Assembly: GCF_029867415.1 (NCBI RefSeq)
Contig: NC_081180.1
Location: forward strand, 146,506,731 to 146,570,730
Source: Vicia villosa
Taxonomy: Eukaryota; Streptophyta; Magnoliopsida; Fabales; Fabaceae
Direction of reading: 5' to 3'
Length of the DNA: 64,000 nucleotides
Position 1 is the stretch's first letter. Every line of letters starts with the position of its first letter. The position numbers and the translations under genes were made by a program. Of the stretch, positions 12,169 through 24,459 are shown piece by piece. The notes beneath the pieces were generated by a model. That model did not search any database and was not told the origin of the DNA. It saw only the letters and a list, made by a program, of their open reading frames with translations.

Positions 12169-15100
12169 TGTCATACCCCAAAATTTGCCCACACTCTTTA
12201 GTGACAAAAATATTCGAAACCATTTCAAAAATTGAATTTTATAAAGTCTCGGGTTCATTTACATTGACATCCTGATTTTTATAAATATTTGATTTAAAGT
12301 CTATTTTAAAAATATAGTTAATTTACTCTTAAATTGCTTATATTTTAATAAATAGAAAATGATAGCCGATGCTTCATACACTTTCAATTGGTTATTTATT
12401 TCAAACAAATAACATAGCACAATTGGTAAGGAACTAAGGCTTAAAAGCAGAAGGTCACGGGTTCAATTCCCGCTTGGTGCATTTCCATGTTTTTAAACTA
12501 TTTTTTATTTTATTTTATTTTTTTATTTTATTTTTTTGCACTAGGACGCACCTGGACACAAGCACGTCCAGGTTATTAATTTTGGTCATCAAGAAAGGTC
12601 CATGGGCCTTTGGGTTGGATCTTTTCCTTTTTAGGATTATTTTGACCTAGTTCTCAGTCTATAAATAGTGGCTCTCCACTCTCTCACAATCATCAACAGT
12701 TTTCCAACCCTAATCAACAATTTCACCAACAATTTTCAAAAACACTGTCACAAACTTTTCATCATACGCTTTTCAATTTCTTTTTCATAAGTTTTCAATT
12801 TCTTTTATTTTTTGGCCAATGATGACACCTGAGGCTCTCTTTCTTTTTTTTAAAATGATTTTACAATCTTTCTGGCCGATGATTTTCATATGAGGCCCCT
12901 TATCTCTTTTATTTGTTTTTAAATTCGGTTTTAGTCTCTAATCAGAGGATGATGATTCTGATGGTTATTTTTAAATCAACATTTTTTCTTTTACATTAAA
13001 ATTATGAATTATTATCATTTATTTATATTAAAGGTGTACCTAACATCTTTCTCTTTTATATTAAAATCGTATTATATTTTCCTAATTCATAATTATCACA
13101 CATTCATAAACTGTTTCTAATATAACACAAGCTTTTTTTTTTTTTCGTCAAATCACCTCAAACCTGTAAATAATTATTTTCTCCAATTTCTTTAATCCTT
13201 GTATTTAGTTTCTTTTGTAAAAATACTGTTATATATTGTTTCAAGAGTGCCATGAAAATTACTAACAACATTCACAAACCAAATGAACAATTCCAAGTCA
13301 TTGATGTTACAATACAAAGGACCATGTTCTTTTCATAATAATAAAATCTACAACTTTCACTAACTGCATCTTAAGCAATTTTTTTTCAGGAAAATGAGAA
13401 AGATATAGAACAACAGCAATGCGATTTTAGTGCTGCAGAAAAAAGAACAGAGAAGCAACAGAATCTCATCGGAAAGACACCGGCCACCACAACATCGCCT
13501 CCGGTGCCAACAACCACCAGCGATTCACAATACAACGCAAACAACGCTCACCTACATCTTCATCGGCCTCGTAACAATTCCGCACGCCTCTAACCCCACA
13601 CACGGATCCGTCGCCTTCAACAAATTCTTTCGGTAATGACCATTTGTCTTTCTCCATTATTGATTAAACTCTGTTGCTTGTAGTTTTTGTTGTAGCCTTG
13701 TTTGTTCATAAGATTGATGTAAAACTGAATGAGATTAAAAGAACAGAGGTAAAAATGAAATAAGTAGGTTAGAGATAAAGGCTGAGTCAAGAGAGTTGAT
13801 ACTTTTTCTGAGATAAGAACCAAGTTGGGTGTAAAAGAAAATTTTGTTGTTGTGAAGCAAAAAGAAAAAACGAGAATTTGAGAGGGATGATGAAGAGTAG
13901 TCGTGTGAGAGATGAGAAGAGGCGGATCATCATCTTGTTCTTAGGGTTTTTTTGACTTAATTTTCTTTTGGGCCAAAAGGCTTAGTAAAGCCCACATTCG
14001 TGCTCCTATGTGCACCCAGTTCGGAACCATACACCCCCCTCCTGGGCAGACTCTAAGAGTTGTTGGGCCAGCATTTTGGCCCTAGCATTTTCTTTTGTAT
14101 ACCTCCTTTCTATTACATCTTTTGCTAAATTATTTTCTCTTATAGTTTTAAGTTTTTTTAGTATGATATTAAAAATACGAAAATATATTAGAATTAGATT
14201 TTATTCTTCAATAAAAAATACCAAAAATATTTTGTTTCATATGTTAACTTTAGTTTCTTTTTTGTTTAAATTTTTGACTAATAATTGTTCATATTTTCAC
14301 CATTTTCTTACACGTTATTTTGTATTTATTACTAACGTTTTCTTGCGAGGTACTATCTTGAGCAATCATACTTTCATGTGGACATTCGCAAGTTCCATCT
14401 TGTTTCGTACCTATTAATCTTTTACTTCCTGCTTTAATTTTCATTTAGGTTTGTAATAAGTTTTATTCCCCATTTTTGGTTATGTAATCCCCTCCCCGAA
14501 GCCATGTAATAGCGTAGGATCTTTTCATTCCGCACTTTATTTTTTGTGTATATTTAACTGCTAGATGTATGCTTAGGATTGTATGGCAAGATAATTAAAC
14601 GAACGTTAGCTCGCTAATTTCAAGATTAAATATTTGAATCCAACACACTTGCACTCACTCACCTCTAGGGTACGCCCCTCTTGGTTGCCTTCGATTATAA
14701 GGTCGTGTCCCTCAAAATTTAGAGGTACCCGTTAGCAAAGGTCCCTCAGTACAAAATCGTCACTAAGTCCCTCGATGACCCTCGATTGTTGCCTACGAAA
14801 AAGTGACGATAGTCCCTTCGAACTTGTTAAAGGTACCTCTACTTGTTGCCTTCAAACGACCTCGATGACCCTTCGATGACCCGTACATCCAATATAAACA
14901 AGGATTTCCTACTCCTATATAGTATGGATAATCCTAGGAACCGTAAAAAGTATAGAAAAAACCAAGTAGTTAGGGTAGTGCTCTTAATCTGCCTAGCTCT
15001 ACAAAAATATCTTTTCAACACTCTTTCGAAAAACTAAGGCTACGCATTTACGCTAAAGTCCTTATGCCTCTTTTCAACTCAAAACAAACAAACATGAGCT

Positions 15101-15314
15101 AAGCAAATTAAGAGCCCGTAGATAACTACGGATGAAAAGGGTGCTTACACCTTCCCTTTTCATAACTTACCCCCCGAGCCCGTTTTCTTTTTCAAAAGGT
15201 CTTTTTCTGTACTTTTTACCTTTCCTAACATTGGATAAAATAAAAGTCGGTGGCGACTCATGCTCACAGCAACATTGTTGCTTATAAAAATAAAAGTCAG
15301 TTCACCGTGTTACA
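12169..15314 (+). repeat. 5' LTR of the Ogre-like element
   Basis: Edges TGTCATACCCC and CCGTGTTACA. It contains an internal polymerase III-type promoter pair (12415-12470), and a TATA-like CTATAAATAGTGG at about 12659-12671 with typical spacing to a CTCTCAC leader, probably the polymerase II start of the element's RNA. The 3' part (about 14640-15314) holds the family-wide block ending AAATAAAAGTCGGTGGCGAC, shared with the solo LTR at 3551-7242. Confidence 0.9.
12415..12470 (+). promoter_or_regulatory. tRNA-like A box and B box inside the 5' LTR
   Basis: TAGCACAATTGG (12415-12426) fits the A-box consensus TRGYNNANNNGG at every fixed position. GGTTCAATTCC (12460-12470) fits the B-box consensus GGTTCRANNCC. 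The start-to-start distance of 45 bases is within the range for tRNA genes and tRNA-derived SINEs. GGTCACGGGTTC...CCCGCTTGG around the B box could form a T-arm stem. It is not a complete tRNA gene: no acceptor or anticodon stem is clear. A SINE head captured in the LTR is the simplest reading. Confidence 0.65.
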
Positions 15315-15317
15315 GAA

Positions 15318-15336
15318 CTGGCGACTCTGCTGGGGA
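15318..15336 (+). other. primer-binding site of the Ogre-like element
   Basis: CTGGCGACTCTGCTGGGGA starts three bases after the LTR edge. It is the kind of site, complementary to the 3' end of a tRNA (arginine tRNA is reported for Ogre elements), that primes minus-strand DNA synthesis. Confidence 0.7.
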
Positions 15337-15956
15337 GTCTTTAAGAGGGGTTTACCTTAGGGCTTAGTTCATTATAAATGTTTTTAATTGTTTGTTTGTA
15401 TGCTTTATTTTTCTCAAGGGAATTGCTTGGGTTTGGTATTGTGTGAAAGATCCTACACCCGGATCTGAGTACCTTAGGAAAATGGCATGAGATCAAGGAG
15501 ACTGCACAGCGTATACTGATGTGGTTGATCTGATGGCCGTCATTAGTGTGACACATTGGTTTGTCCTGGTGTTCCTTGGGATCCGACTCGAGGAAATGCT
15601 TGGCTACCGCGTGGTGTCATTAAGCACTAATTCGCCCCTAGAACCTTAGTTGAACTAAACTTTGGCCTTTTAGAAAGTAGCGAGATGGCTGGCTTTGGTT
15701 CCGACTGAAGTTGGTTGATACTCGAAGCTACACTCATATGGACTGGACTTTCAGGACCTTTTCGGTTGGTGATTCGATTGCCGAACTGAGATAAGCGCCT
15801 TCGAGAAAGGTCAATGATATGAGCTCCCTAGAACCCGATCTTTATATAGGACAGGTTGAGCCAACTAAACTTCAGTGGGGAGGGTATTTACCTATGAACT
15901 TCATGCGAGCCTTTAAACCTAAGGACATTTGTGTGACTTGCTTGTGTGTGTTGCTA

Positions 15957-16090
15957 ACCCTTTGGTTTCTTCGCAGGATTTGTTTATACCCTAACCGTTT
16001 GGTTTCCTTGCAGGATTTGTTTATACCCTAACCGTTTGGTTTCCTTGCAGGATTTGTGTGTACATTAACAACTTGAACTCTTTGCAGGAC
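15957..16090 (+). repeat. 37 bp tandem repeat near the 5' end of the interior
   Basis: GCAGGATTTG starts at 15973, 16010 and 16047 (period 37) with TTTATACCCTAACCGTTTGG between. Each unit carries a pyrimidine stretch ending in GCAG, like repeated splice acceptors, and a fourth TTTGCAGGA follows at 16081. Confidence 0.8.
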
Positions 16091-19000
16091 CTACTCATCC
16101 TTATCACCTAACTAACCTTTTTCAAGGATCTCAAGTATTTAGGCGTGCAATTCCAGGTGCTATCATCAAGAGCCAGATTCCTAACAAGGGGCAAGAGGAT
16201 TTATTTTCCTCTAGCCAGATACCTTCAAACTCAAAGGTACAGTTCCTATCAAGGGGCAAGAGGATTTATTTTCCTCTAGCCATATGCTTTTAAACTCAAA
16301 AGTAACATACCCTGAATCAGAGGCTATGACCCACTAGACATGGTGAGCTTGATTCTTATAGAAGGACGTCCAAATATGAAAAGTTAAAGTTCTTCAAACG
16401 AAGCTGCTATCAACGGACAAGCCTCTCATCTTCTAACTATTTTATTCTCTCTGGAGCTGGACACTTGCAACTCTTGTGTGACTTCGTCAGAATCTTCTTC
16501 CTAGAAGTAATCTAAAGTAATCTGCAGTTTGAGATACTAACACTTGGTTTGTCTCCCGCTCTGGGGCACTTGACCACTCGATTGATGATTGTCAGCCATT
16601 CAGAGACAAGATTCAAGACCTAATAGACACCTGCAAGCCAGATTTGAAGTTCTCCTTTGAATCAACGGATCTTCTGAAGCAATAAGTCTATACGGAGAAA
16701 ATCTTCCCAACTTTGACAATCTCTACATCATCATGCATGTTCATGCGTAGTCTTTCTTGTTTTGATTCAATACTACTTATATGTCATATTTGTTTGTTTT
16801 TGAACTATAATAATGGTGCATTGAATATGTTTGTCTTGAAAAAATTCATTCGCTCTCGCTCTAACATGTTTTTCTTTGTTGGTGATACCAAACTCTCAGT
16901 GATAAAGCATGATGACTCTGAAGGGAGAATGAAGAGCAAATAATACTCATAATCTCAAATGGTGTGCTTTCGAGTAAAGCCCTGTTGATGATGTACAGGC
17001 ATTGTTTCAAATCCCCAAACAGTGGAGATATAAGGAAGTTAATCCCTTGTCAACCCCTTTGAGCCTTGAAGTAGGAGTTTCTTTTCTATACGAAAAAACC
17101 CTCACATTTAACCTAGGGGCAGGGTAGTGTTCAGTTAACCTGATTGAGCATTCAAAATTCATCAGAGGCACGCATCTGAGGATACAACAATAGTTATCCT
17201 TCAAAAGGTTGAGGAAAGTCGATACCATAATGGTTATCCCTCACATTAGGAGGTCAAAATATGACGATACCACAACGACTATCCCTCGTCAACCAAGAAA
17301 TGAGGCAGTCACAATCTTTCCAAGAAAATCGAAGACATCTCAGGATCATACGACTTGTTCAAAAAAAGGAAAAATGAACCGAAAAAAAAAGAAAGCCCGC
17401 TAAGTCAACAAACTTGAAAACAAGTGACTTAGGCAAAAGTTAGGGCATCCCGCTGGACTTCAAACTCGGAATTCAAAAGAATTTGTCCAGGCAAAAGTTA
17501 GGGAAACAAAAAAGATCCTCAACAAAAGGGGCAAAGTCGCGTGACTATAAATTCAAGATCGTGTGATCAGACACCAAGAATAAAAGGTAAGTGACTGCCA
17601 TGTCCAAATACCTCATCAACTCCTCAATCATACGTCTCAAGCTCCTCTTGAAGGATGAATACTCGCGTCAAGTTAACTGAACTTAGGTTGGAGAACATCA
17701 CGAAGGGGGTGGGCACCAATAAATTTTGAGCCTAAAAATCTTTTTTTTCTAAAACGATGAACCTGGCCACGCTACAACCCTCAAAAGTCCTAATTGAAGC
17801 AGGGTTAATTCGAAAGCATACTGTAAACGAGAATACGGTAAATCAACTCCTTGGAGTTTTGCTAAAACGTTTGAGTTGGTATCACACCATCTTTCACAAA
17901 AATCGATGTTTTGACATCCTTTCAAAAAAAAAATATTTTTTTTTAAAAAAAAAACTTCAAGACAAACATGCACTTTGCATTAGAATTATATTTCTCATAC
18001 TAAACATTCTTTGCATATGAACAAGTACTTGACACCAGGAAAGCTTCCATCATGAACTGCGGATGAAAAATTTAATCCTCCCAAGGGACAATTTGTCTTC
18101 AGAACTCCGTTGAGTTCGAGCAAGAATATCTCAAATACTGATCACCCTTAGGGGCACAAAAAAAGTTGAATACCCTTTTGAGTAAGAATTCATATATCTG
18201 GGGCAATCAAGTCAAGACTCGAAAACTCTCCCAGAAGTGTTGATCAATCAGGGGCATTGTTCCTAAACTCATAATACTGGGGCAGGTTGCTTGTGGTATC
18301 ACAGAACTCAGAAAATCCTCCCGACAGACAAAGTCGCTTCAAAAGCGCATCAAAAGCAGAAATGTTTCCTACGCCTGACTCAGTCAGCTAAAAAGCTTGT
18401 ATATAGAAGGAGCATATTATCACTCCATCTACCAGAGGCAATTTGGTCACAGTTCATAGAACCTCTCAAAGACGTTGAACCACCAGAAAGGCTAGGACAC
18501 CACTGGGGACATGTTGCATTAGTCACAAATTTCAAGAAGAGCTGTTTAGCTACCAGTATCACATGGTGTCAGTATCAGTCTCTCATACGAAGTTCTAGTT
18601 CCCGTAATCTCAAGTATCAAGCATACCGGGTTACTGAAACTAGGGGCAGGTAGCCTCCCACAAGCGAAGGGCCACACATGGTTAAGAAAATGTTTTCCAA
18701 CAGCAAGTAGACATGGGGCAATGAAAAATTGAAATCTCAGGGAATCTTCCCCACATAGTAGTTTCCACAAATATCCCCACATAGCGATCCTCAAGAAGGT
18801 ATCTTCAAATAATCTCTTCCCAACAGAGACTTGGTTCCCCAACGGAGTTTACACCTCTAGCACTACCGGTTCTCCAATACGATCTTCTTCTCCAACAGGG
18901 TTTATTCAAACTCACTGTTCCCAGTAAAGTTGGCACTCACAGTGGAAACTTGGTCAGTTATCCATCTCTCTTATCCCCAATCAGGGCGCATCAGAATCAA

Positions 19001-19439
19001 ATCACTCAAGCTACTTTCATCCCCAAGCAATAATAAAAATCCCCAGCTGGATATCATCGAATGGAAGACAGGAATTCTCAATACCCTTGTCATCATCTCC
19101 GGCATCACACAGAGATTTATTTTCTCAATCAGCAATTAATATACAGAGTTACCAATATGCTTCGACTATATAGTCTATCCATGCATCATTCACATTACAT
19201 ACATAACATACAACATTCTCGTTTATTTCGAGAACCTCACCAATACATGCATCATGACATTGCATAAAACTTATTTTGCCTTTTCAGGTCATTCCACAAT
19301 CAAAAGAACATTATCATCCAGATACAGTGCAAAGGCGATTGTATCAACAATTCAATCTTAACGCTCATTCAAGACATAAATACGATTCTGATGCTTCATT
19401 CCAGGTCTTTCTCCAAAGATAATTCAAAGAATTTCTCAT

Positions 19440-20030
19440 CCTTTATAGGAACCTTTCTAGGTAGTCTTTTCTAAGACGTTTATCAACCTTTCTAGGTAGT
19501 CTTTTCTAAGACGTTTATCAGCCTTTCTAGGTAGTCTTTTCTAAGACCTTTCTTATCCTTTCTAGGAACCTTTTTAGGTAGTCTTTTCTAAGACGTTTCA
19601 TATCCTTTCTAGGAACCTTTCTAGGTAGTATTTTCTAAGACATTTCATATTCTTTCTAGGAGCCTTTCTAGGTAGTCTTGTTTAAGGCGTATCACACCCT
19701 TTATAGGAACCTTTCTAGGTAGTCTTCTTTAAGACGTTTCATATCCTTTCTAGGAGCATTTCTAGGTAGTCTTGTTTAAGACGTTTCATATCCTTTCTAG
19801 GAGCCTTTCCAGGTAATCTTCTCTAAGACATATCTCCACCTTTTTAGGTAATCTTCTCTAACATATTTATCCAATCTTTTCTAAGACATCTCTTGCCCTT
19901 TCAAGGAGCTTCTTAGTTAATCTTCTACAAGACACTTCTTCCCGAGCTTTGTTTAAAACCTAATCTCCTTTACATCAGTCAATGATCTACCCTATTCAGG
20001 AACCTCTCCAGGTAGTCTCCCGTAAGACGT
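19440..20030 (+). repeat. 35-50 bp tandem repeat array near the 3' end of the interior
   Basis: About ten units built on CCTTTCTAGGTAGTCTTTTC and TAAGACGTTT. The first units start at 19452, 19487 and 19522 (period 35); later ones lengthen by an extra CCTTTCTAGGAA block. Variable repeats between the coding region and the 3' LTR are known in Ogre elements. Confidence 0.85.
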
Positions 20031-20263
20031 TACTTCATCTCTCTTTCAGATACAATCAATGCACACGATCCAGCCTGAAAAAGCGTCTGCTTTAGACAAA
20101 CATCTTGTCGAACACCTGGATGGCATCTTCAAGCCCATCTCCGTTAAAAGTCCCTGCATCAACAAGGGCAAATTTCTTGGTATTCTAGTGTTCAATCCTC
20201 TTCCACCTTCAGATTTCGACTGGCACACAAGCCAATCTACATCCTCAGGTTTAAGAAGATTGA

Positions 20264-20274
20264 ACAGGGGCAGC
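20264..20274 (+). other. purine tract before the 3' LTR
   Basis: ACAGGGGCAGC directly before TGTAATACCCC. It probably primes plus-strand DNA synthesis, although the interrupting C bases are unusual. Confidence 0.6.
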
Positions 20275-23200
20275 TGTAATACCCCAAAATTTGCCCACAC
20301 TCTTTAGTGACAAAAATATTCGAAACCATTTCAAAAATTGAATTTTATAAAGTCTCGGGTTCATTTACATTGACATCCTGATTTTTATAAATATTTGATT
20401 TAAAGTCTATTTTAAAAATATAGTTAATTTACTCTTAAATTGCTTATATTTTAATAAATAGAAAATGATAGCCGATGCTTCATACACTTTCAATTGGTTA
20501 TTTATTTCAAACAAATAACATAGCACAATTGGTAAGGAACTAAGGCTTAAAAGCAGAAGGTCACGGGTTCAATTCCCGCTTGGTGCATTTCCATGTTTTT
20601 AAACTATTTTTTATTTTATTTTATTTTTTTATTTTATTTTTTTGCACTAGGACGCACCTGGACACAAGCACGTCCAGGTTATTAATTTTGGTCATCAAGA
20701 AAGGTCCATGGGCCTTTGGGTTGGATCTTTTCCTTTTTAGGATTATTTTGACCTAGTTCTCAGTCTATAAATAGTGGCTCTCCACTCTCTCACAATCATC
20801 AACAGTTTTCCAACCCTAATCAACAATTTCACCAACAATTTTCAAAAACACTGTCACAAACTTTTCATCATACGCTTTTCAATTTCTTTTTCATAAGTTT
20901 TCAATTTCTTTTATTTTTTGGCCAATGATGACACCTGAGGCTCTCTTTCTTTTTTTTAAAATGATTTTACAATCTTTCTGGCCGATGATTTTCATATGAG
21001 GCCCCTTATCTCTTTTATTTGTTTTTAAATTCGGTTTTAGTCTCTAATCAGAGGATGATGATTCTGATGGTTATTTTTAAATCAACATTTTTTCTTTTAC
21101 ATTAAAATTATGAATTATTATCATTTATTTATATTAAAGGTGTACCTAACATCTTTCTCTTTTATATTAAAATCGTATTATATTTTCCTAATTCATAATT
21201 ATCACACATTCATAAACTGTTTCTAATATAACACAAGCTTTTTTTTTTTTTCGTCAAATCACCTCAAACCTGTAAATAATTATTTTCTCCAATTTCTTTA
21301 ATCCTTGTATTTAGTTTCTTTTGTAAAAATACTGTTATATATTGTTTCAAGAGTGCCATGAAAATTACTAACAACATTCACAAACCAAATGAACAATTCC
21401 AAGTCATTGATGTTACAATACAAAGGACCATGTTCTTTTCATAATAATAAAATCTACAACTTTCACTAACTGCATCTTAAGCAATTTTTTTTCAGGAAAA
21501 TGAGAAAGATATAGAACAACAGCAATGCGATTTTAGTGCTGCAGAAAAAAGAACAGAGAAGCAACAGAATCTCATCGGAAAGACACCGGCCACCACAACA
21601 TCGCCTCCGGTGCCAACAACCACCAGCGATTCACAATACAACGCAAACAACGCTCACCTACATCTTCATCGGCCTCGTAACAATTCCGCACGCCTCTAAC
21701 CCCACACACGGATCCGTCGCCTTCAACAAATTCTTTCGGTAATGACCATTTGTCTTTCTCCATTATTGATTAAACTCTGTTGCTTGTAGTTTTTGTTGTA
21801 GCCTTGTTTGTTCATAAGATTGATGTAAAACTGAATGAGATTAAAAGAACAGAGGTAAAAATGAAATAAGTAGGTTAGAGATAAAGGCTGAGTCAAGAGA
21901 GTTGATACTTTTTCTGAGATAAGAACCAAGTTGGGTGTAAAAGAAAATTTTGTTGTTGTGAAGCAAAAAGAAAAAACGAGAATTTGAGAGGGATGATGAA
22001 GAGTAGTCGTGTGAGAGATGAGAAGAGGCGGATCATCATCTTGTTCTTAGGGTTTTTTTGACTTAATTTTCTTTTGGGCCAAAAGGCTTAGTAAAGCCCA
22101 CATTCGTGCTCCTATGTGCACCCAGTTCGGAACCATACACCCCCCTCCTGGGCAGACTCTAAGAGTTGTTGGGCCAGCATTTTGGCCCTAGCATTTTCTT
22201 TTGTATACCTCCTTTCTATTACATCTTTTGCTAAATTATTTTCTCTTATAGTTTTAAGTTTTTTTAGTATGATATTAAAAATACGAAAATATATTAGAAT
22301 TAGATTTTATTCTTCAATAAAAAATACCAAAAATATTTTGTTTCATATGTTAACTTTAGTTTCTTTTTTGTTTAAATTTTTGACTAATAATTGTTCATAT
22401 TTTCACCATTTTCTTACACGTTATTTTGTATTTATTACTAACGTTTTCTTGCGAGGTACTATCTTGAGCAATCATACTTTCATGTGGACATTCGCAAGTT
22501 CCATCTTGTTTCGTACCTATTAATCTTTTACTTCCTGCTTTAATTTTCATTTAGGTTTGTAATAAGTTTTATTCCCCATTTTTGGTTATGTAATCCCCTC
22601 CCCGAAGCCATGTAATAGCGTAGGATCTTTTCATTCCGCACTTTATTTTTTGTGTATATTTAACTGCTAGATGTATGCTTAGGATTGTATGGCAAGATAA
22701 TTAAACGAACGTTAGCTCGCTAATTTCAAGATTAAATATTTGAATCCAACACACTTGCACTCACTCACCTCTAGGGTACGCCCCTCTTGGTTGCCTTCGA
22801 TTATAAGGTCGTGTCCCTCAAAATTTAGAGGTACCCGTTAGCAAAGGTCCCTCAGTACAAAATCGTCACTAAGTCCCTCGATGACCCTCGATTGTTGCCT
22901 ACGAAAAAGTGACGATAGTCCCTTCGAACTTGTTAAAGGTACCTCTACTTGTTGCCTTCAAACGACCTCGATGACCCTTCGATGACCCGTACATCCAATA
23001 TAAACAAGGATTTCCTACTCCTATATAGTATGGATAATCCTAGGAACCGTAAAAAGTATAGAAAAAACCAAGTAGTTAGGGTAGTGCTCTTAATCTGCCT
23101 AGCTCTACAAAAATATCTTTTCAACACTCTTTCGAAAAACTAAGGCTACGCATTTACGCTAAAGTCCTTATGCCTCTTTTCAACTCAAAACAAACAAACA

Positions 23201-23420
23201 TGAGCTAAGCAAATTAAGAGCCCGTAGATAACTACGGATGAAAAGGGTGCTTACACCTTCCCTTTTCATAACTTACCCCCCGAGCCCGTTTTCTTTTTCA
23301 AAAGGTCTTTTTCTGTACTTTTTACCTTTCCTAACATTGGATAAAATAAAAGTCGGTGGCGACTCATGCTCACAGCAACATTGTTGCTTATAAAAATAAA
23401 AGTCAGTTCACCGTGTTACA
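20275..23420 (+). repeat. 3' LTR of the Ogre-like element
   Basis: Identical in length and, as far as read, in sequence to the 5' LTR except TGTAATACC in place of TGTCATACC. It carries the same A box (20521-20532) and B box (20566-20576). It ends CCGTGTTACA, followed by the CTTAA duplication. Confidence 0.9.
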
Positions 23421-23425
23421 CTTAA

Positions 23426-24459
23426 TATTTTGTTTGTGTTGACTATATGAAAGCATGAAAAGGATCAAGACATTTTTGTTTCATTTTGATCATAACTACC
23501 TAGCTAAATAGTCAATTTCACCTTGTGAGTGTGTGATCATTTGTAACCCCTTTGAGCCTTTTGTCATTATCCATGTTGTTTGAACTTGATGCTTGTCTAT
23601 GACTATTAAATTCACTTTTTGTATGGATTTAGATTGCTGTTTTTTTTAGCCCTCAACTTTGTGTTGTTGTATGAATTTTTACCTTGCCTTAGAAAATAGG
23701 GAGTATTCACATGATGATACGGTTGAATTCAAGTTGGGGAAAAATGTTTGTGTACTTATTGGTTGATTGCTATGAGGTTGAAAAGAAAGAAAGAAAAAAA
23801 AAGAGAAAGAGAAAGAAAAGAAAAAGAAAGAAAAAATGAAAAAAAAAGCTCTGAGAAAAAGAAAAACAAAAAAAGTATGGAATAATGTTGTGTTAATAAG
23901 TATGTGATTGGTTTGAGAAATTTGGGATTATGAAGAAGTTTGATTGGAATTTTGTGTTTGAACTTTTGTGAGTTGATCACTCCCTTAGGTTTGGGCAAGT
24001 TTTTGTTTCGATTAGCCTTAGGAATTATCCCTTGTTTGTTAACCAAGCCACATTACAACCTTGAAAATCCTTTGTGATTATTGCTTTTGTATTTTCAATA
24101 GGATTTTTGGATGAGTGCATAATTTAGTCTTTTGTTTGCAAGATTGTTGGATGAGTGAAAATACCCCACTTTTGTGTTTTTCATCTACCGATGATTGTGT
24201 GCTAGGTGTGATTCATTTTTTGAATTAGTGTTGTTTTAGAATGTTTGGTATATTCTTTGTATTTAGAATTTATGTCATGTTTATGTTATCGTCGTAGTTA
24301 GTGGTAAGTATGTTTCTTTGTGTGTACCATTTTTCATTTGAACCATACATTTGTCTATTTTTTAAAACTTGTTGATTGGTGTTTTGGATTTATCGCTTTT
24401 GTTTCCTTGAGTTATTTGATTCTTGTTTAGGGAAAAACAAGTTTAATTTGGGTAGAGTT
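23426..24459 (+). mobile_element. 3' internal remnant of an Athila-like Ty3 element
   Basis: No frame of interest. A CAAGTTGGGGAAAAATG word (about 23731-23747) and a purine-containing TTTGGGTAGAGT directly before TGATAAGTGTC resemble the 3' untranslated part and purine tract of Athila-group elements. A purine-rich low-complexity stretch lies at 23777-23880. The 5' half of the element is missing. Confidence 0.45.

Larger units (their letters stand above)
15337..20263 (+). other. interior of the Ogre-like element without gag-pol
   Basis: No frame over 121 codons and no retroviral motif. It contains tandem repeats near both ends, a duplicated block (CAAGGGGCAAGAGGATTTAT at about 16188 and 16248), and many recurrences of a GGGGCA word between 17.1 and 18.7 kb. 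The composition is less AT-rich than the LTRs. It behaves as a large non-coding RNA template, as in LARD-type elements. Confidence 0.75.
12169..23420 (+). mobile_element. complete non-autonomous Ogre-like LTR retrotransposon (11,252 bp)
   Basis: Two LTRs of exactly 3,146 bp (12169-15314 and 20275-23420) enclose a 4,960 bp interior. CTTAA flanks both sides (12164-12168 and 23421-23425), a perfect 5 bp duplication. A primer-binding site and a purine-rich tract are in the expected places. I saw one LTR difference (fourth base C versus A) and no length difference; every predicted frame in one LTR recurs unchanged in the other. The interior has no gag or pol frame, so it depends on proteins from another element. 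The primer site and LTR ends point to the Ogre/Tat group (Ty3/gypsy), which I infer from memory of that family. Confidence 0.88.

Noticed and set aside
12411..12480. A tRNA gene in the LTR
   Set aside because: A and B boxes are good, but acceptor, anticodon and D stems are not formed, so only a promoter-like tRNA-derived segment is claimed.
13430..13657. 63-68 codon frames on both strands at 13430 and 21536
   Set aside because: They are short overlapping frames inside LTRs without domains.
14010..14417. 135-codon frame, repeated identically at 22116-22523
   Set aside because: It lies within both LTRs of the Ogre-like element and is duplicated only because the LTRs are; it shows no known motif.
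23756..24046. 96-codon minus-strand frame with a phenylalanine/serine/leucine-rich end
   Set aside because: It is made by a purine-rich low-complexity stretch on the plus strand in a retroelement 3' region.
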